64,000 nt of DNA, from NCBI RefSeq assembly GCF_017354985.1, contig NZ_CP071501.1:3759001-3823000 (forward strand), given 5' to 3'. Made by a program: the position numbers and the translations under genes. This DNA comes from Shewanella cyperi (lineage in GTDB: Bacteria > Pseudomonadota > Gammaproteobacteria > Enterobacterales > Shewanellaceae). Positions 9,638 through 19,136 of the stretch are shown piece by piece (within the stretch, counting starts at the first letter, position 1; each line of letters opens with the position of its first letter). The notes below the pieces were generated by a model. It saw nothing but the letters and a program-made list of their open reading frames with translations. It did no database searches and was not told where the DNA came from.

Positions 9638-10195
9638 ATGAAGTTTGCTCAATTATTTCTGATATTAGCTATTGCCAGCACTGTCAATGCACAAGAGGCA
9701 GCAGATCCTGTTACCGAGCGGACAAGTATCATTTCTGAGTGGGCGCTTACATTGCTTGAAATCGAGCGCTGCCTTCCCGAAAGTGATGTTTGTGGTATTG
9801 AACTTTACATACAAGGCCCTAAGGAAAAACACCAACTGGGCGCGAACCTCACTGGACCATTCTTTCCTTTGCTGAAAGCAAAGAAAATATTCGCCTGCGA
9901 AAACAATGACGTCATGGAGACTAAAGGCCCAGAACTGATAGATTTGAATGGCAATCAGACATTACTCCAACCCCATCCCGGCTATTTGCGAGATTGCAGC
10001 TTGGTTGGTACTGGAGAGGAAGTCTTAATGCATTACAGCCTGGTTGATACGAAACCCTTTAACCTAATTCGTATCTTCAGTTCCAATGGTGAAATACTGC
10101 TCGAAAAGCGCATGGACTCAGAAGGCGTTGTTGAGTTTACTTTGCTGGGTCAATCATACCAAGTTCTAGTTCCAGCACCGGAATGGCCGGGCTAA
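9638..10195 (+). CDS. Hypothetical secreted protein, 185 aa
   Basis: An N-terminal signal peptide (MKFAQLFLILAIASTVNA) is followed by a mature region starting near QEAADP, with four Cys that could form disulfides (CLPESDVC, FACEN, RDCSL). I do not recognise the family. The start at 9638 is chosen because it places the signal peptide at the N-terminus; an upstream in-frame start at 9602 would bury it. The gene is visibly more AT-rich than its neighbours and follows the repeat region, so horizontal acquisition is plausible. Confidence 0.65.
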   Translation: MKFAQLFLILAIASTVNAQEAADPVTERTSIISEWALTLLEIERCLPESDVCGIELYIQGPKEKHQLGANLTGPFFPLLKAKKIFACENNDVMETKGPELIDLNGNQTLLQPHPGYLRDCSLVGTGEEVLMHYSLVDTKPFNLIRIFSSNGEILLEKRMDSEGVVEFTLLGQSYQVLVPAPEWPG

Positions 10196-10213
10196 TGCTA
10201 GGAAAATAAGACT

Positions 10214-10663
10214 ATGAATCCCATGCAAGAAGTCTTCATCAGAGTCGCCACCAGCGAGGATGCAGCGGCGATTGCGCTGCTGAGCAATGAGCTGGGTTAC
10301 CCGGCTTCGGCGGAGGCGATACAGGAACGGTTGGCAAGACTGCTCAACAACAGCAGTCACAAGATCTATGTGGCGACGCAGGAGGACAATATCCTGGGTT
10401 GGATCGCCTGCGAGCAGCGTCTGTTACTGGAGTCCGGTGAGGTGTTTGAAATAGTGGGTCTGGTGGTGGGCAAAGCCGCCAGACGTAAGAATGTTGGCCG
10501 GCAACTGGTGAGGGCAGCAGAGCAGTGGGCCGAGGCTTTGTCGGCCAGGGCTTTAAGGGTGCGCTCCAATGTTCAGCGGCAAGAATCGCATCCCTTTTAC
10601 CGGGCCCTGGGCTTTGAAAAGAGCAAGACGCAGCATACCTATGTGAAAAGCCTGCTCAGCTGA
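10214..10663 (+). CDS. GNAT family N-acetyltransferase
   Basis: A 149-residue single GNAT domain. The start is IRVATSEDAAAIALLSNELGYP, the central strand is GEVFEIVGLVVGKAARRKNVGRQLVRAA (the acetyl-CoA-binding R/Q-x-x-G-x-G/A region in the variant RRKNVG), and the end is HPFYRALGFEKSKTQHTY. It transfers acetyl from acetyl-CoA to an amine; the substrate cannot be deduced. Close homologues are usually stand-alone genes, as here. Confidence 0.85.
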   Translation: MNPMQEVFIRVATSEDAAAIALLSNELGYPASAEAIQERLARLLNNSSHKIYVATQEDNILGWIACEQRLLLESGEVFEIVGLVVGKAARRKNVGRQLVRAAEQWAEALSARALRVRSNVQRQESHPFYRALGFEKSKTQHTYVKSLLS

Positions 10664-10728
10664 GAACGGTGCTAAGCACGCAGCCAAGTTCCCAGCCGGA
10701 TAACCGGCTCAACAACAGGATCTGACGT

Positions 10729-11205
10729 ATGAACTGGTATGCCTTTGCCGTGGGGATAATCACGGCCATGCTTATCATGGGGCACTTCAAACGAACCGGT
10801 CTGGAACGCGGCCGCCTCGCTTATCCCCTGCTGCTGGCCTCCTTCCCCTGCTACTATTTTGCCTTTGCCCTCTATGGCCTGGATATGTCCGCCTTGGGCC
10901 TGGAGCTGCTCACCAGCCTGGTGTTTCTGGCCTTGGTCTGGTGGGCCATCCGCGCCAGCCGCAGACTGGCAGCGAGCCTGATTGCGCTTGGCTGCCTGCT
11001 GCACGGCGGCTACGATGCCTTGCACCAATTCCTGTTTCTGAATCCGGGAACACCAGCTTGGTGGCCGGAGTTTTGCGGTGCCGTCGATATGATTCTCGGT
11101 GGCTATCTTGTTTATTTGGCTATCAGGGCACCCGCCCTTAAGGCTGCGCAAACAGGCCATGGAGCCCTTTTGCCCTCAAACGGAGAACGGGATTGTGAAA
11201 TGTGA
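10729..11205 (+). CDS. DUF6010-like integral membrane protein
   Basis: A 158-residue protein with four to five hydrophobic helices (about 4-20, 28-48, 55-75, 80-95, 120-136). The conserved block HGGYDALHQFLFLNPGTPAW, then WPEFCGAVD, near residues 88-117 is what I associate with DUF6010; its function is unknown. It overlaps the PhzF gene start by 11 bp, so the two are probably co-transcribed. Confidence 0.6.
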   Translation: MNWYAFAVGIITAMLIMGHFKRTGLERGRLAYPLLLASFPCYYFAFALYGLDMSALGLELLTSLVFLALVWWAIRASRRLAASLIALGCLLHGGYDALHQFLFLNPGTPAWWPEFCGAVDMILGGYLVYLAIRAPALKAAQTGHGALLPSNGERDCEM

Positions 11206-12040
11206 ACTGGTGGACGTATTTGCCAAGGAAAAACTGCAGGGTAACGGCCTGACCATATTCTCCGATTGCGACGCCTTAACAACAGAGGAGATGCAGGCCT
11301 GGACCCGGGAGATGCGCCAGTTCGAGTCCATTTTCCTGCAGCGCAGGCAGGATGGGTTCCATGTGCGGATTTTTACCGTCGAGGAAGAGCTGGACTTTGC
11401 CGGTCATCCCCTGCTGGGGCTCGCCTTGCATCTGCATCAGCAATACGGCACAACCCATGCTCATGATTGGCTGGTGCATACCAAAAGCCGTCCCATCCAC
11501 CTCAGCAGCCGAGAAGAGGGTGGCGAGTTTATCGCCACCATGGATCAGGGCAAGCCCGAGTACCTGCGCACCTTAACGGACGCGGAATCCGAACCTCTTT
11601 ACGCCGCACTCAGCCTGTCGCCACCCGGCAATCCGGCACTGCGGGCAGAAGTCATATCTACCGGCTTGCCCTATGTCATTTTGCCGGTTGAATCCGGGCT
11701 GGATAAGGTCAGCTTCCAGGTCCGGGATCTCACGCCGCTGCTTGCCCCTCTGGGCGCCAAGTTTCTTTACCTGCTGGATGTGGTAAATCTGGAGGGCCGC
11801 ACCTGGGATAACCAAGGTCTGGCCGAGGACGTGGCGACCGGCAGTGCCGCCGGTCCGGTAGCTGCCTTCCTGTATAAGCAGGGGCGGCTTGATACACCAG
11901 ACCTCGTCATCAAACAGGGGCGCTTTTTAGGACGCCCCAGTGAAATCAAGGTGCAGCTTGAACTCAGTGGCCCGGACATAGCGACCATCCTGGTCAGCGC
12001 CAAGGTGGTCAAGGTCGCCGATATCCAGCTGCTGAGCTAG
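11195..12040 (+). CDS. PhzF family isomerase/epimerase-like protein
   Basis: A 281-residue protein with the PhzF (diaminopimelate-epimerase fold) signatures: VDVFAKEKLQGNGLTIF at the N-terminus, RIFTVEEELDFAGHPLLG with the catalytic Glu, and DVATGSAAGPVAAFL in the second half. PhzF members isomerise small metabolites; the substrate here is unknown. The start is GTG at 11195, preceded by GGAG at a spacing of 9. The frame is open to 11099, but the upstream part overlaps the DUF6010 gene. Confidence 0.85.
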   Translation: MKCELVDVFAKEKLQGNGLTIFSDCDALTTEEMQAWTREMRQFESIFLQRRQDGFHVRIFTVEEELDFAGHPLLGLALHLHQQYGTTHAHDWLVHTKSRPIHLSSREEGGEFIATMDQGKPEYLRTLTDAESEPLYAALSLSPPGNPALRAEVISTGLPYVILPVESGLDKVSFQVRDLTPLLAPLGAKFLYLLDVVNLEGRTWDNQGLAEDVATGSAAGPVAAFLYKQGRLDTPDLVIKQGRFLGRPSEIKVQLELSGPDIATILVSAKVVKVADIQLLS

Positions 12041-12494
12041 AGCTCGTCCAAGCCGGGCGGGAAGCCCACCTGGTATTGGGCCAGCTCAGTCCCGACTGTA
12101 GCCGCGAATAACTTTCGCCATCATGACTTTTTCGGTCCCCTCGGGAAAGGCAAAGGCGTTGGGAAACACCTGTGGCATGGCTTGTCACAGGTGTGCTTCT
12201 ATGGCGGCACCTGCCCCATGCCTTGCTGGCAAGGGATCTCGCCCGGGACACCCTGGTGGATTGGGGCCGTTTGCCGGGACGACCGGTGGATATGCGGGCC
12301 CTGCTGGATTTTCTCGGCGAGCAGTCTACTCCGGCGCTCCAGACCGCCGCCCTATGCGGGCGGCAATCGGCTTGACTTACAACAGGGTATTTTTGAATAT
12401 GGGCAACCTGGCTGAATTTTAAACAAGCCGCAATTCACCTCCAACCGTAAAAGCAGCCAGTAACTATCAGTAAATGGCAACAGGGAGCAAAGAC
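12041..12494. other. Gap with decayed coding remnants
   Basis: There is no intact gene between PhzF and the DUF4256 gene. On the plus strand, 12172-12375 reads PHALLARDLARDTLVDWGRL and RPVDMRALLDFLGEQ, reminiscent of the C-terminus of a LysR effector domain. On the minus strand, about 12088-12180 reads FPEGTEKVMMAKVIRGYSRD before a stop, which also looks like the end of a real protein. Both are too short to name with confidence. Confidence 0.3.
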
Positions 12495-13037
12495 ATGGAC
12501 GCCACACACCAAGCACTGATCCAAACCCTCAAGACCCGCTTCGAGCAACATCCCCGGCGCCATCCGGATATCGACTGGATGCGGGTGCAGGACAGGTTGG
12601 AGACCTGTCCGGACAAGCTTGACGCCCTGCAGTACATGGAACAGAGCGGCGGCGAGCCCGATGTTATCGGCTTTGATGCAACCCGCTTTGAGTTCATCTT
12701 CTGTGATTGTGCGCCGGAAAGCCCCACGGACAGACGCAGCCTCTGTTACGACGCCCAAGCGCTGGAAGCGCGCAAGCAAAACAAGCCCGCCGGCAGCGCC
12801 GTGGCCATGGCCGCCGCCATGGGCATTGAGCTGCTAACCGAAGCCCAGTACCAGGAGTTGCAGACCCTGGGTGAGTTCGATCTGAAAACCTCCAGCTGGC
12901 TGGCGACCACCGCAGACATTCGCGATCGCGGTGGTGCCATCTTTGGCGATCGCCGCTTTGGCCGGGTGTTTGTCTACCACAATGGCGCCGAGTCCTATTA
13001 CTCTGCCCGAGGTTTTCGGGGCCGTCTGTTGGTCTGA
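12495..13037 (+). CDS. DUF4256 domain protein
   Basis: A 180-residue soluble protein. The hallmarks of DUF4256 are FIFCDCAPESPTDRRSLCYD (about 70-90), TEAQYQELQTLGEFDLKTSS, and RGGAIFGDRRFGRVFVYHNG followed by AESYYSARGFRG at the C-terminus. No function is known. The start MDATHQALIQ is preceded by GGGAG at a good spacing; an upstream ATG at 12474 is in frame but less well placed. Confidence 0.85.
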   Translation: MDATHQALIQTLKTRFEQHPRRHPDIDWMRVQDRLETCPDKLDALQYMEQSGGEPDVIGFDATRFEFIFCDCAPESPTDRRSLCYDAQALEARKQNKPAGSAVAMAAAMGIELLTEAQYQELQTLGEFDLKTSSWLATTADIRDRGGAIFGDRRFGRVFVYHNGAESYYSARGFRGRLLV

Positions 13038-13206
13038 ACCTGGCAGAAGATCTTGAGCAACAGGGATTGAATTTCCCGCCGCAACTGGACAAAGCCGCCT
13101 TGGACTACAACTGTTAAGAGACTGAACCGCGCCGGTATTGAGCAATTGCCAGCGCATTTTTGTTTCCTGTGACCCGTTCAGGGTCGCTGACAATTGGAGT
13201 CCCGCG

Positions 13207-13512
13207 ATGAAAATGTTGCTTACCGTCGAGTTTCCCCATGAGCCCTTCAATACCCTGGTACGCACGGGTCAGGTGGGTGAGTTGATCGGCAATATCATGG
13301 ACAGTATCAAGCCCGAGGCGGCCTACTTTACCGAGCAGAATGGCTGCCGCTGCGGTGTGTTTGTGGTGGAGGTGGCCGAGCCCTGGTCGGTACCCGCCAT
13401 TGCCGAGCCCTTCTTTCTCAACTTCAAGGCCAACTGTCAATTCCGCATCCTGATGACGCCGGATGATTTACAGCGCGCCGGTCTGGCAGAACTGGGGCGT
13501 CGTTGGGGCTGA
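13207..13512 (+). CDS. Hypothetical protein, 101 aa
   Basis: A small soluble protein: MKMLLTVEFPHEPFNTLV, then EAAYFTEQNGCRCGVFVVEV, then MTPDDLQRAGLAELGRRWG. The pattern suggests a ferredoxin-like alpha/beta dimeric fold, and similar short proteins occur widely in proteobacteria, but I cannot assign a function. The ATG at 13207 is the most upstream credible start. A bidirectional terminator follows. Confidence 0.65.
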   Translation: MKMLLTVEFPHEPFNTLVRTGQVGELIGNIMDSIKPEAAYFTEQNGCRCGVFVVEVAEPWSVPAIAEPFFLNFKANCQFRILMTPDDLQRAGLAELGRRWG

Positions 13513-13530
13513 GCGCCCGTCTGAAAAAAT

Positions 13531-13556
13531 GAAAGCCGGGCATCTGCCCGGCTTTT
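13531..13556. terminator. Bidirectional rho-independent terminator
   Basis: The stem AAAGCCGGGCA / TGCCCGGCTTTT serves the convergent genes ending at 13512 (plus strand) and 13585 (minus strand). Confidence 0.9.
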
Positions 13557-13584
13557 CAACATGCTAATGTCGTTTAAAAACTGT

Positions 13585-14304
13585 TTAGTTTAAAAACTGC
13601 TTCACCAAGCGGTCGTATTCGCCGTTTTTGCGAATTTCCGCCAAGCCACGGTTAAAGGCATCGCGTACCACTGAGTTGTGGAACATCACCCGGTAGGGGG
13701 TACGCGGAAACACCTCGTGAAATTGCAACGGTTGGGTACTGTCGATATCCGGGCCGACGAACTTGTTGTTGGCGAGAAACACATACTTGTCGGCCACGGC
13801 CACATCAATGCGCCCCAGATACAGCATGCGATTTTGCAGCTCCTGGGGATCCACCTCACGGTAGATGGTCTTGTTGCTCAGGCGTTGGAACGTCTCACCC
13901 AGCATGTACTGGGCTCCCTCATAGGCCACCAGGCTGTAGCCCTGCAATTGATTGAGTTCACTGAACGTGAGCTGCCGTGATGCCAGGGTCACGGCAACGT
14001 CCTGGTAATAGATGTAGTAATCGGAAGGATAACCTGAGAGACCGGCAGCGGCATTGACCGACATGGCCGCCTCAATCCTGTCTTTCATATAGTAAAGTTG
14101 CAGCCGCTTCTGGGAATAGAATTTGAATCTGGCATCAAACCCCGATGCCTTGAGCGCCGCCCGCACTATCTCCAGCTCCAGTCCCGACTCACTGTCTTCG
14201 AGTATGTAGGGGGGGCGGTTAAGGGCGCTGCCAATCACCACTTCGGTGGCAGCATGCCCGGACAGCGTCACCAACAAGGCGCAGACGCAAACAATAAAGC
14301 GCAT
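13585..14304 (-). CDS. Periplasmic solute-binding-like protein (SBP_bac_3)
   Basis: A 239-residue protein with a signal peptide (MRFIVCVCALLVTLSGHA), then a type 3 solute-binding fold: VVIGSALNRPPYILEDSESG, GLELEIVRAALKASGFDARF, YSLVAYEGAQYMLGETF, and RDAFNRGLAEIRKNGEYDRL at the end. Such proteins bind amino acids or act as signal receptors. No permease or ATPase gene is adjacent, which is common for orphan members in Shewanella. The start at 14304 follows an AAGGG Shine-Dalgarno; the frame is open upstream but would hide the signal peptide. Confidence 0.85.
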   Translation of the reverse strand: MRFIVCVCALLVTLSGHAATEVVIGSALNRPPYILEDSESGLELEIVRAALKASGFDARFKFYSQKRLQLYYMKDRIEAAMSVNAAAGLSGYPSDYYIYYQDVAVTLASRQLTFSELNQLQGYSLVAYEGAQYMLGETFQRLSNKTIYREVDPQELQNRMLYLGRIDVAVADKYVFLANNKFVGPDIDSTQPLQFHEVFPRTPYRVMFHNSVVRDAFNRGLAEIRKNGEYDRLVKQFLN

Positions 14305-14372
14305 AGTAACCCTTCGAAATATCGTTGTTTTTACTATAAACGCTGACATCAGAAGGGGGCAAATCCTCACCC

Positions 14373-15503
14373 CTATCTCAGCACTTCCTCCATAGCCTTT
14401 AGGCACAGTGCCACATTTTCCCGTCGGGCGCCATAGCCCATCAAGCCGATGCGCCAAGCCTTGCCCGCCAAAGCCCCCAAACCGGCACCTATCTCCAGAT
14501 TATAGTTTTGTAACAGACGGTTACGTACCGCAGCATCCTCTACGCCTGTCGGGATATAAACCGCATTCAGCTGCGGCAGCCTATGGGCCTCATCCACCAC
14601 AAACTCGAGCCCCAGGCGTTCCAGCCCGGCCCTGAGTTCCTGATGCATGGCGGCATGGCGCTGCCAGGCATTTTCCAGGCCTTCATTGGCCAGCAGCCGC
14701 AGCGATTCATGCAGGGCATAGAGGGCATTGACCGGCGCCGTGTGATGGTAGGCACGCTTGCCGGCGCCACTCCAATAGCCCATCACCAGAGTCTGATCGA
14801 GGAACCAGCTTTGCACCTCAGTGCCGCGGGCCTTGAGCTTGGCCACGGCCCGTGGCCCGAAGGACACCGGCGACAAACCGGGCACACAGGAGAGACACTT
14901 CTGACTGCCGGAATAGATGGCGTCTATGCCCCAATCATCGACCCTGAGTTCGACGCCACCGAGGGAGGTGACAGCATCCACTATCGACAGGCAATCATGT
15001 TCCCGCGCCAGACGGCACAGGGTTTGGGCATCGGACAGGGCACCGGTGCTGGTTTCGGCATGGACAAAAGCCAGGAAGCGGGCATCGGGATGTTCCTTCA
15101 GCGCCGCCTCCACCACGGCGGGATCCACCGGCTTGCCCCAGTCAAAATCCAGCACCACGGCCTCACCGCGGCAACGCACCACATTTTGACGCATGCGCTC
15201 GCCAAAGACCCCGTTGCGGCAGACTATGACCTTGTCTCCGGGTTCCACCAGGTTGACGAAACAGGTCTCCATGCCGGCGCTGCCGGGGGCGGACACAGCC
15301 ATGGTCATCTCGTTTTGGGTCTGGAAAGCGTATTGCAGCAGGGCCTTGAGCTCATCCATCATGGCCACAAACAGGGGATCCAGGTGACCGACCGTGGGAC
15401 GGGCCTGGGCCAGCAGCACCTCGGGATACACATCGGAAGGCCCCGGGCCCATCAGGGTTCGACGCGGCGGGGTGAAGGGCGAAACTTGGGGTGCGGCTAT
15501 CAT
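14373..15503 (-). CDS. Class V aminotransferase (alanine/serine-glyoxylate type)
   Basis: A 376-residue PLP enzyme. The N-terminus RTLMGPGPSDVYPEVLLAQA and TVGHLDPLF are typical of alanine/serine-glyoxylate aminotransferases. SAPGSAGMETCFVNLVEPGD binds PLP phosphate, IVDAVTSLGG carries the PLP-ring Asp, and SGSQKCL contains the Schiff-base Lys. It probably moves an amino group from Ala or Ser to glyoxylate; the exact donor is uncertain. It lies downstream of ilvA on the same strand, after a gap containing tandem 17-19-bp repeats, so it may be separately regulated. Confidence 0.9.
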   Translation of the reverse strand: MIAAPQVSPFTPPRRTLMGPGPSDVYPEVLLAQARPTVGHLDPLFVAMMDELKALLQYAFQTQNEMTMAVSAPGSAGMETCFVNLVEPGDKVIVCRNGVFGERMRQNVVRCRGEAVVLDFDWGKPVDPAVVEAALKEHPDARFLAFVHAETSTGALSDAQTLCRLAREHDCLSIVDAVTSLGGVELRVDDWGIDAIYSGSQKCLSCVPGLSPVSFGPRAVAKLKARGTEVQSWFLDQTLVMGYWSGAGKRAYHHTAPVNALYALHESLRLLANEGLENAWQRHAAMHQELRAGLERLGLEFVVDEAHRLPQLNAVYIPTGVEDAAVRNRLLQNYNLEIGAGLGALAGKAWRIGLMGYGARRENVALCLKAMEEVLR

Positions 15504-15521
15504 GGGCTCTCCTTATGCTGA

Positions 15522-15589
15522 CTGGGCCAAAAGTGCAAATTGGGCCAAAAGTGCAATCTGGGCCAAAGTGCAAACTGGGCCAAATTGGA
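15522..15589 (-). repeat. Tandem TGGGCCAAAAGTGCAAA repeats upstream of the aminotransferase
   Basis: Three full units and one partial unit of 17-19 bp lie at 15522-15540, 15541-15558, 15559-15575 and 15576-15589. Each contains TGGGCCAAA followed by GTGCAA, except the last. They begin 18 bp upstream of the aminotransferase start and may be iterated operator sites. Confidence 0.75.
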
Positions 15590-15658
15590 ATATTTACCCT
15601 AACACAAAGCCGCGCTGAAAAACGCCCCTGCCTTGGTCTAAGGACTGACTTTCACTCC

Positions 15659-17233
15659 TCAGCCGGGCCTATTGCCGAGAAACAGCCGGTAGGCCGGACT
15701 CTGGGTTTCTTCCTGCCACACAAAACCCAGCTCGGTCAGGAAACGGCCAAAGGCCTGGTGATCCGCCTCCGGCACCTCGAAGCCCGCCAGCACCCGCCCG
15801 AAGGCGGCGCCATGGTTACGGTAGTGAAACAGGCTGATGTTCCACTTGCTCTGCAAGGTGGTGAGAAACTTCAGCAGTGCCCCCGGGTATTCGGGAAACT
15901 CGAAGCTGAACAGGCGCTCGTTAAGTGGCTCCGGCGGGTGGCCGCCCACCATGTAGCGCACATGCAGCTTGGCGGTCTCGTCGGCGGACAGGTCCTGCAC
16001 CGCAAAACCGGCACTTTCCAACCTGTCTATGATGTCGGTCAGCTCCTGCTGGCCCTGGCTGAGTCGAATACCGGCAAACACCACGGCACTGTCGCGGCTG
16101 CTGAAGCGGTAGTTGAACTCAGTCATCACCCGCCGCTCCAGCAGTTCGCAAAAACGCAGGAAGCTGCCGGGTTGCTCCGGTACCCGCACCGCCAGCACGG
16201 CTTCCTTTTGCTCACCCAGCTCACAGCGCTCGGACACGTAACGCAGGCTGTGGAAATTGACATTGGCGCCGCTGAGGATGGCGGCCACCTTTTGCCCCGC
16301 GCCCCTGTGACTGCCTTCGGCCAGTCCCGGGCCGCTGAGGCCGAAATACTTTTTCAATCCCGCCAGCGACAGAGCCCCGGCAGGTTCGGCGATGGCGCGG
16401 GTATCCTCGAAGATATCCTTGACCGCAGCGCAGATTTCATCCGAGCTGACGGTCACCACTTCGTCCACATAGGCCTTCGCCAGACGGAAGGGCTCGCTAC
16501 CGATACGCTTGACCGCCACCCCGTCGGCAAACAGGCCCACCTGGGGCAGGGTCACGGGCTCCCCGGCCGCCAGCGCGGCCTTGAGACAGGCGGCATCCTC
16601 GGGCTCAACCCCGATGATCTTCACTCCGGGTTTGACCGCTTTGTAGTAGGCGGCAATGCCCGCCACCAGACCACCACCGCCCACCGGCACAAACACCAGC
16701 TCCAGATCCCGCTGCTGTTGCAACATTTCCTGGGCGACAGTACCTTGCCCGGCGATCACCGCCTCATCATCGAAGGGGGCTATGTACACCCGGCCCTCGC
16801 TGCGGGCCAGATGCTGGGCATGCTCGTTGGCCTGATCGAAGGACTGACCGTGCAGCAGCACTGTGCCACCGAGGCGGCGCACCGCATCAATTTTGATGTC
16901 CGGCGTGGTGGTGGGCATGACAATGACGGCATCCACGCCCCGGCTTGAGGCCGACAGCGCCACCCCCTGGGCATGGTTGCCGGCGGAGGCGCACACCACC
17001 CCCAGGCGACACTCGTCGGCCGACAACTGGGCGATGCGGTTATAGGCGCCGCGCAGCTTGAAGGAGTGCACCGGCTGCATGTCCTCGCGCTTGAGGAACA
17101 CCTGGCAGCCCAAACGGGCCGACAGCTTGTTCATGCTCGACAGGGGCGTGACCTTGGCCACGTCATACACGGACGAGAGCAGGATTTTTTGCAGATAACT
17201 GTGGGCCAAATCCACGGTGGCAACGTCGGGCAT
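15659..17233 (-). CDS. ilvA: Threonine dehydratase, biosynthetic
   Basis: Converts threonine to 2-oxobutanoate, the first step to isoleucine. In the 524-residue protein the catalytic PLP domain has the Lys motif SFKLRGAYN (about residue 60), ASAGNHAQGVALSA and the glycine loop VPVGGGGLVAGIA. Two ACT-like regulatory domains (about 335-420 and 430-510) indicate the isoleucine-inhibited biosynthetic form rather than the catabolic TdcB. The ATG follows the ilvD stop by one base, so translation is coupled. Last gene of ilvLGMDA. Confidence 0.97.
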   Translation of the reverse strand: MPDVATVDLAHSYLQKILLSSVYDVAKVTPLSSMNKLSARLGCQVFLKREDMQPVHSFKLRGAYNRIAQLSADECRLGVVCASAGNHAQGVALSASSRGVDAVIVMPTTTPDIKIDAVRRLGGTVLLHGQSFDQANEHAQHLARSEGRVYIAPFDDEAVIAGQGTVAQEMLQQQRDLELVFVPVGGGGLVAGIAAYYKAVKPGVKIIGVEPEDAACLKAALAAGEPVTLPQVGLFADGVAVKRIGSEPFRLAKAYVDEVVTVSSDEICAAVKDIFEDTRAIAEPAGALSLAGLKKYFGLSGPGLAEGSHRGAGQKVAAILSGANVNFHSLRYVSERCELGEQKEAVLAVRVPEQPGSFLRFCELLERRVMTEFNYRFSSRDSAVVFAGIRLSQGQQELTDIIDRLESAGFAVQDLSADETAKLHVRYMVGGHPPEPLNERLFSFEFPEYPGALLKFLTTLQSKWNISLFHYRNHGAAFGRVLAGFEVPEADHQAFGRFLTELGFVWQEETQSPAYRLFLGNRPG

Positions 17234-17234
17234 A

Positions 17235-19091
17235 TCAGGCCTCCAGTTTTGACTTGTCACGCACAGCGCCCTTGTCGGCACTGGTGGCGAGCATGGCATA
17301 GGCTTTCAGTGCCAGGGACACGGGGCGTACCCGTGCCAGCGGTTTCCAGGCCAGCGGCCCCTTGGCCTCCATGGCGGCGCGGCGCTCGGCCAGCTCGACC
17401 TCGGAGACCCGCAATTGGATACTGCGCTTGGGGATATCTATGTCTATGGCATCGCCGTTTTCAATCAGGGCTATGGTGCCACCGGCCGCGGCTTCCGGAG
17501 ATACGTGGCCTATAGACAGGCCCGAGGTGCCGCCGGAGAAGCGACCGTCGGTGATAAGAGCGCAGGCCTTGCCCAGACCGCGGGACTTGAGGTAACTGGT
17601 TGGATAGAGCATTTCCTGCATACCGGGACCGCCCTTGGGCCCTTCGTAGCGGATCACCACCACGTCGCCGGCCACCACCTCGCCGCCGAGGATCCCGGCC
17701 ACCGCCTCGTCCTGGCTTTCGTACACCCGGGCAACGCCGCTGAACACCAGATTGGACTCGTCCACCCCGGCGGTTTTTACTATGCAGCCGTTTTCCGCCA
17801 GGTTGCCATGTAACACCGCCAGCCCGCCTTCCTGACTGAAGGCAAATTCGCGGCTGCGGATACAGCCCTCGCGGCGATCCGTATCCAGGGTGTCCCAACG
17901 GCAGGATTGACTGAAGGCGCGGGTGGTGGGGATGCCGGCGGGGCCGGCGCGGAAGAACTCCTGCACCTGGGCGTCATCGCTCAGGGCCACATCATAACGG
18001 GCCAGCACTGACTTGAGGCTGCCATCTTCCGAAGCCACATGGTTGACGTCCGTGTGCAGCAGGCCGGCGCGGTCCAACTCGCCAAAGATGGCCATCACGC
18101 CACCGGCGCGATGCACGTCTTCCATATGGTACTTGGGCGTCGACGGCGCCACCTTGCACAGGTGCGGCACCTTGCGGCTGATGCGGTCAATATCGGCCAT
18201 GGTGAAATCCAGCTCAGCCTCCTGGGCCGCGGCCAGCAGATGCAGCACTGTATTGGAGGAGCCGCCCATGGCCACGTCCAGTGCCATGGCGTTTTCAAAG
18301 GCCTTGAAGTTGGCTATGGCCCGTGGCAGCACCGACGCATCGTCCTCGAAATAGTGACGTTTGGTCAGCTGCATTACCCTGCGCCCGGCTTCCAAAAACA
18401 GTTCGCGGCGATCGCTGTGGGTCGCCAGCAGGGAGCCGTTGCCGGGCAGCGACAGACCCAGGGCCTCGGTCAGGCAGTTCATAGAATTGGCGGTAAACAT
18501 GCCGGAGCAACTGCCGCAGGTGGGACAGGCGCTGCGCTCGATGCGCTCGCTGTCGGCATCCGACACGCTGGCATCGGCGGCGGCCACCATGGCATCCACC
18601 AGGTCGAGCTTGATGAGCTTGTCCGACAACCGGGTCTTGCCCGCTTCCATGGGGCCGCCGGAGACGAATACCACGGGGATATTGAGCCTCAGGGCCGCCA
18701 TCAGCATGCCGGGGGTGATCTTGTCGCAGTTGCTGATACACACCAGGGCATCGGCGCAGTGGGCATTGACCATGTACTCGACGCTGTCGGCGATAAGCTC
18801 CCGCGACGGCAGCGAATACAGCATGCCGCCGTGGCCCATGGCGATACCGTCGTCCACGGCTATGGTGTTGAATTCCTTGGCCAGCCCGCCCGCCTCTTCG
18901 ATGGCCGAGGCCACCAGGGCGCCCATGTCCTTCAGGTGTACGTGACCGGGCACAAACTGGGTGAAAGAGTTGGCAATGGCAATAATGGGTTTGCCGAAAT
19001 CTGAGTCTTTCACACCTGTTGCACGCCACAGGGCGCGGGCGCCGGCCATGTTGCGGCCTTCGGTACTGGTGGCGGAGCGTAATTTAGCCAT
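17235..19091 (-). CDS. ilvD: Dihydroxy-acid dehydratase
   Basis: Dehydrates 2,3-dihydroxy acids to the 2-oxo precursors of valine and isoleucine, using an Fe-S cluster. The 618-residue sequence has [12 protein letters not shown] (cluster Cys near 122), [21 protein letters not shown] (Cys near 195) and [20 protein letters not shown] near the C-terminus, all standard for IlvD. It sits between ilvM (46 bp upstream) and ilvA (1-bp gap). No ilvE lies between ilvM and ilvD, unlike in E. coli. Confidence 0.98.
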   Translation of the reverse strand: MAKLRSATSTEGRNMAGARALWRATGVKDSDFGKPIIAIANSFTQFVPGHVHLKDMGALVASAIEEAGGLAKEFNTIAVDDGIAMGHGGMLYSLPSRELIADSVEYMVNAHCADALVCISNCDKITPGMLMAALRLNIPVVFVSGGPMEAGKTRLSDKLIKLDLVDAMVAAADASVSDADSERIERSACPTCGSCSGMFTANSMNCLTEALGLSLPGNGSLLATHSDRRELFLEAGRRVMQLTKRHYFEDDASVLPRAIANFKAFENAMALDVAMGGSSNTVLHLLAAAQEAELDFTMADIDRISRKVPHLCKVAPSTPKYHMEDVHRAGGVMAIFGELDRAGLLHTDVNHVASEDGSLKSVLARYDVALSDDAQVQEFFRAGPAGIPTTRAFSQSCRWDTLDTDRREGCIRSREFAFSQEGGLAVLHGNLAENGCIVKTAGVDESNLVFSGVARVYESQDEAVAGILGGEVVAGDVVVIRYEGPKGGPGMQEMLYPTSYLKSRGLGKACALITDGRFSGGTSGLSIGHVSPEAAAGGTIALIENGDAIDIDIPKRSIQLRVSEVELAERRAAMEAKGPLAWKPLARVRPVSLALKAYAMLATSADKGAVRDKSKLEA

Positions 19092-19136
19092 GGGGATTCC
19101 TTCACTGTTAATTCAATTGGGTTTATCGGGCACGAG

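Noticed and set aside
13038..13119. Short tail reading LAEDLEQQGLNFPPQLDKAA before a stop, after the DUF4256 gene
   Set aside because: It is out of frame with DUF4256, which already ends at its usual C-terminus, and has no start. It may be a remnant, but nothing more can be supported.
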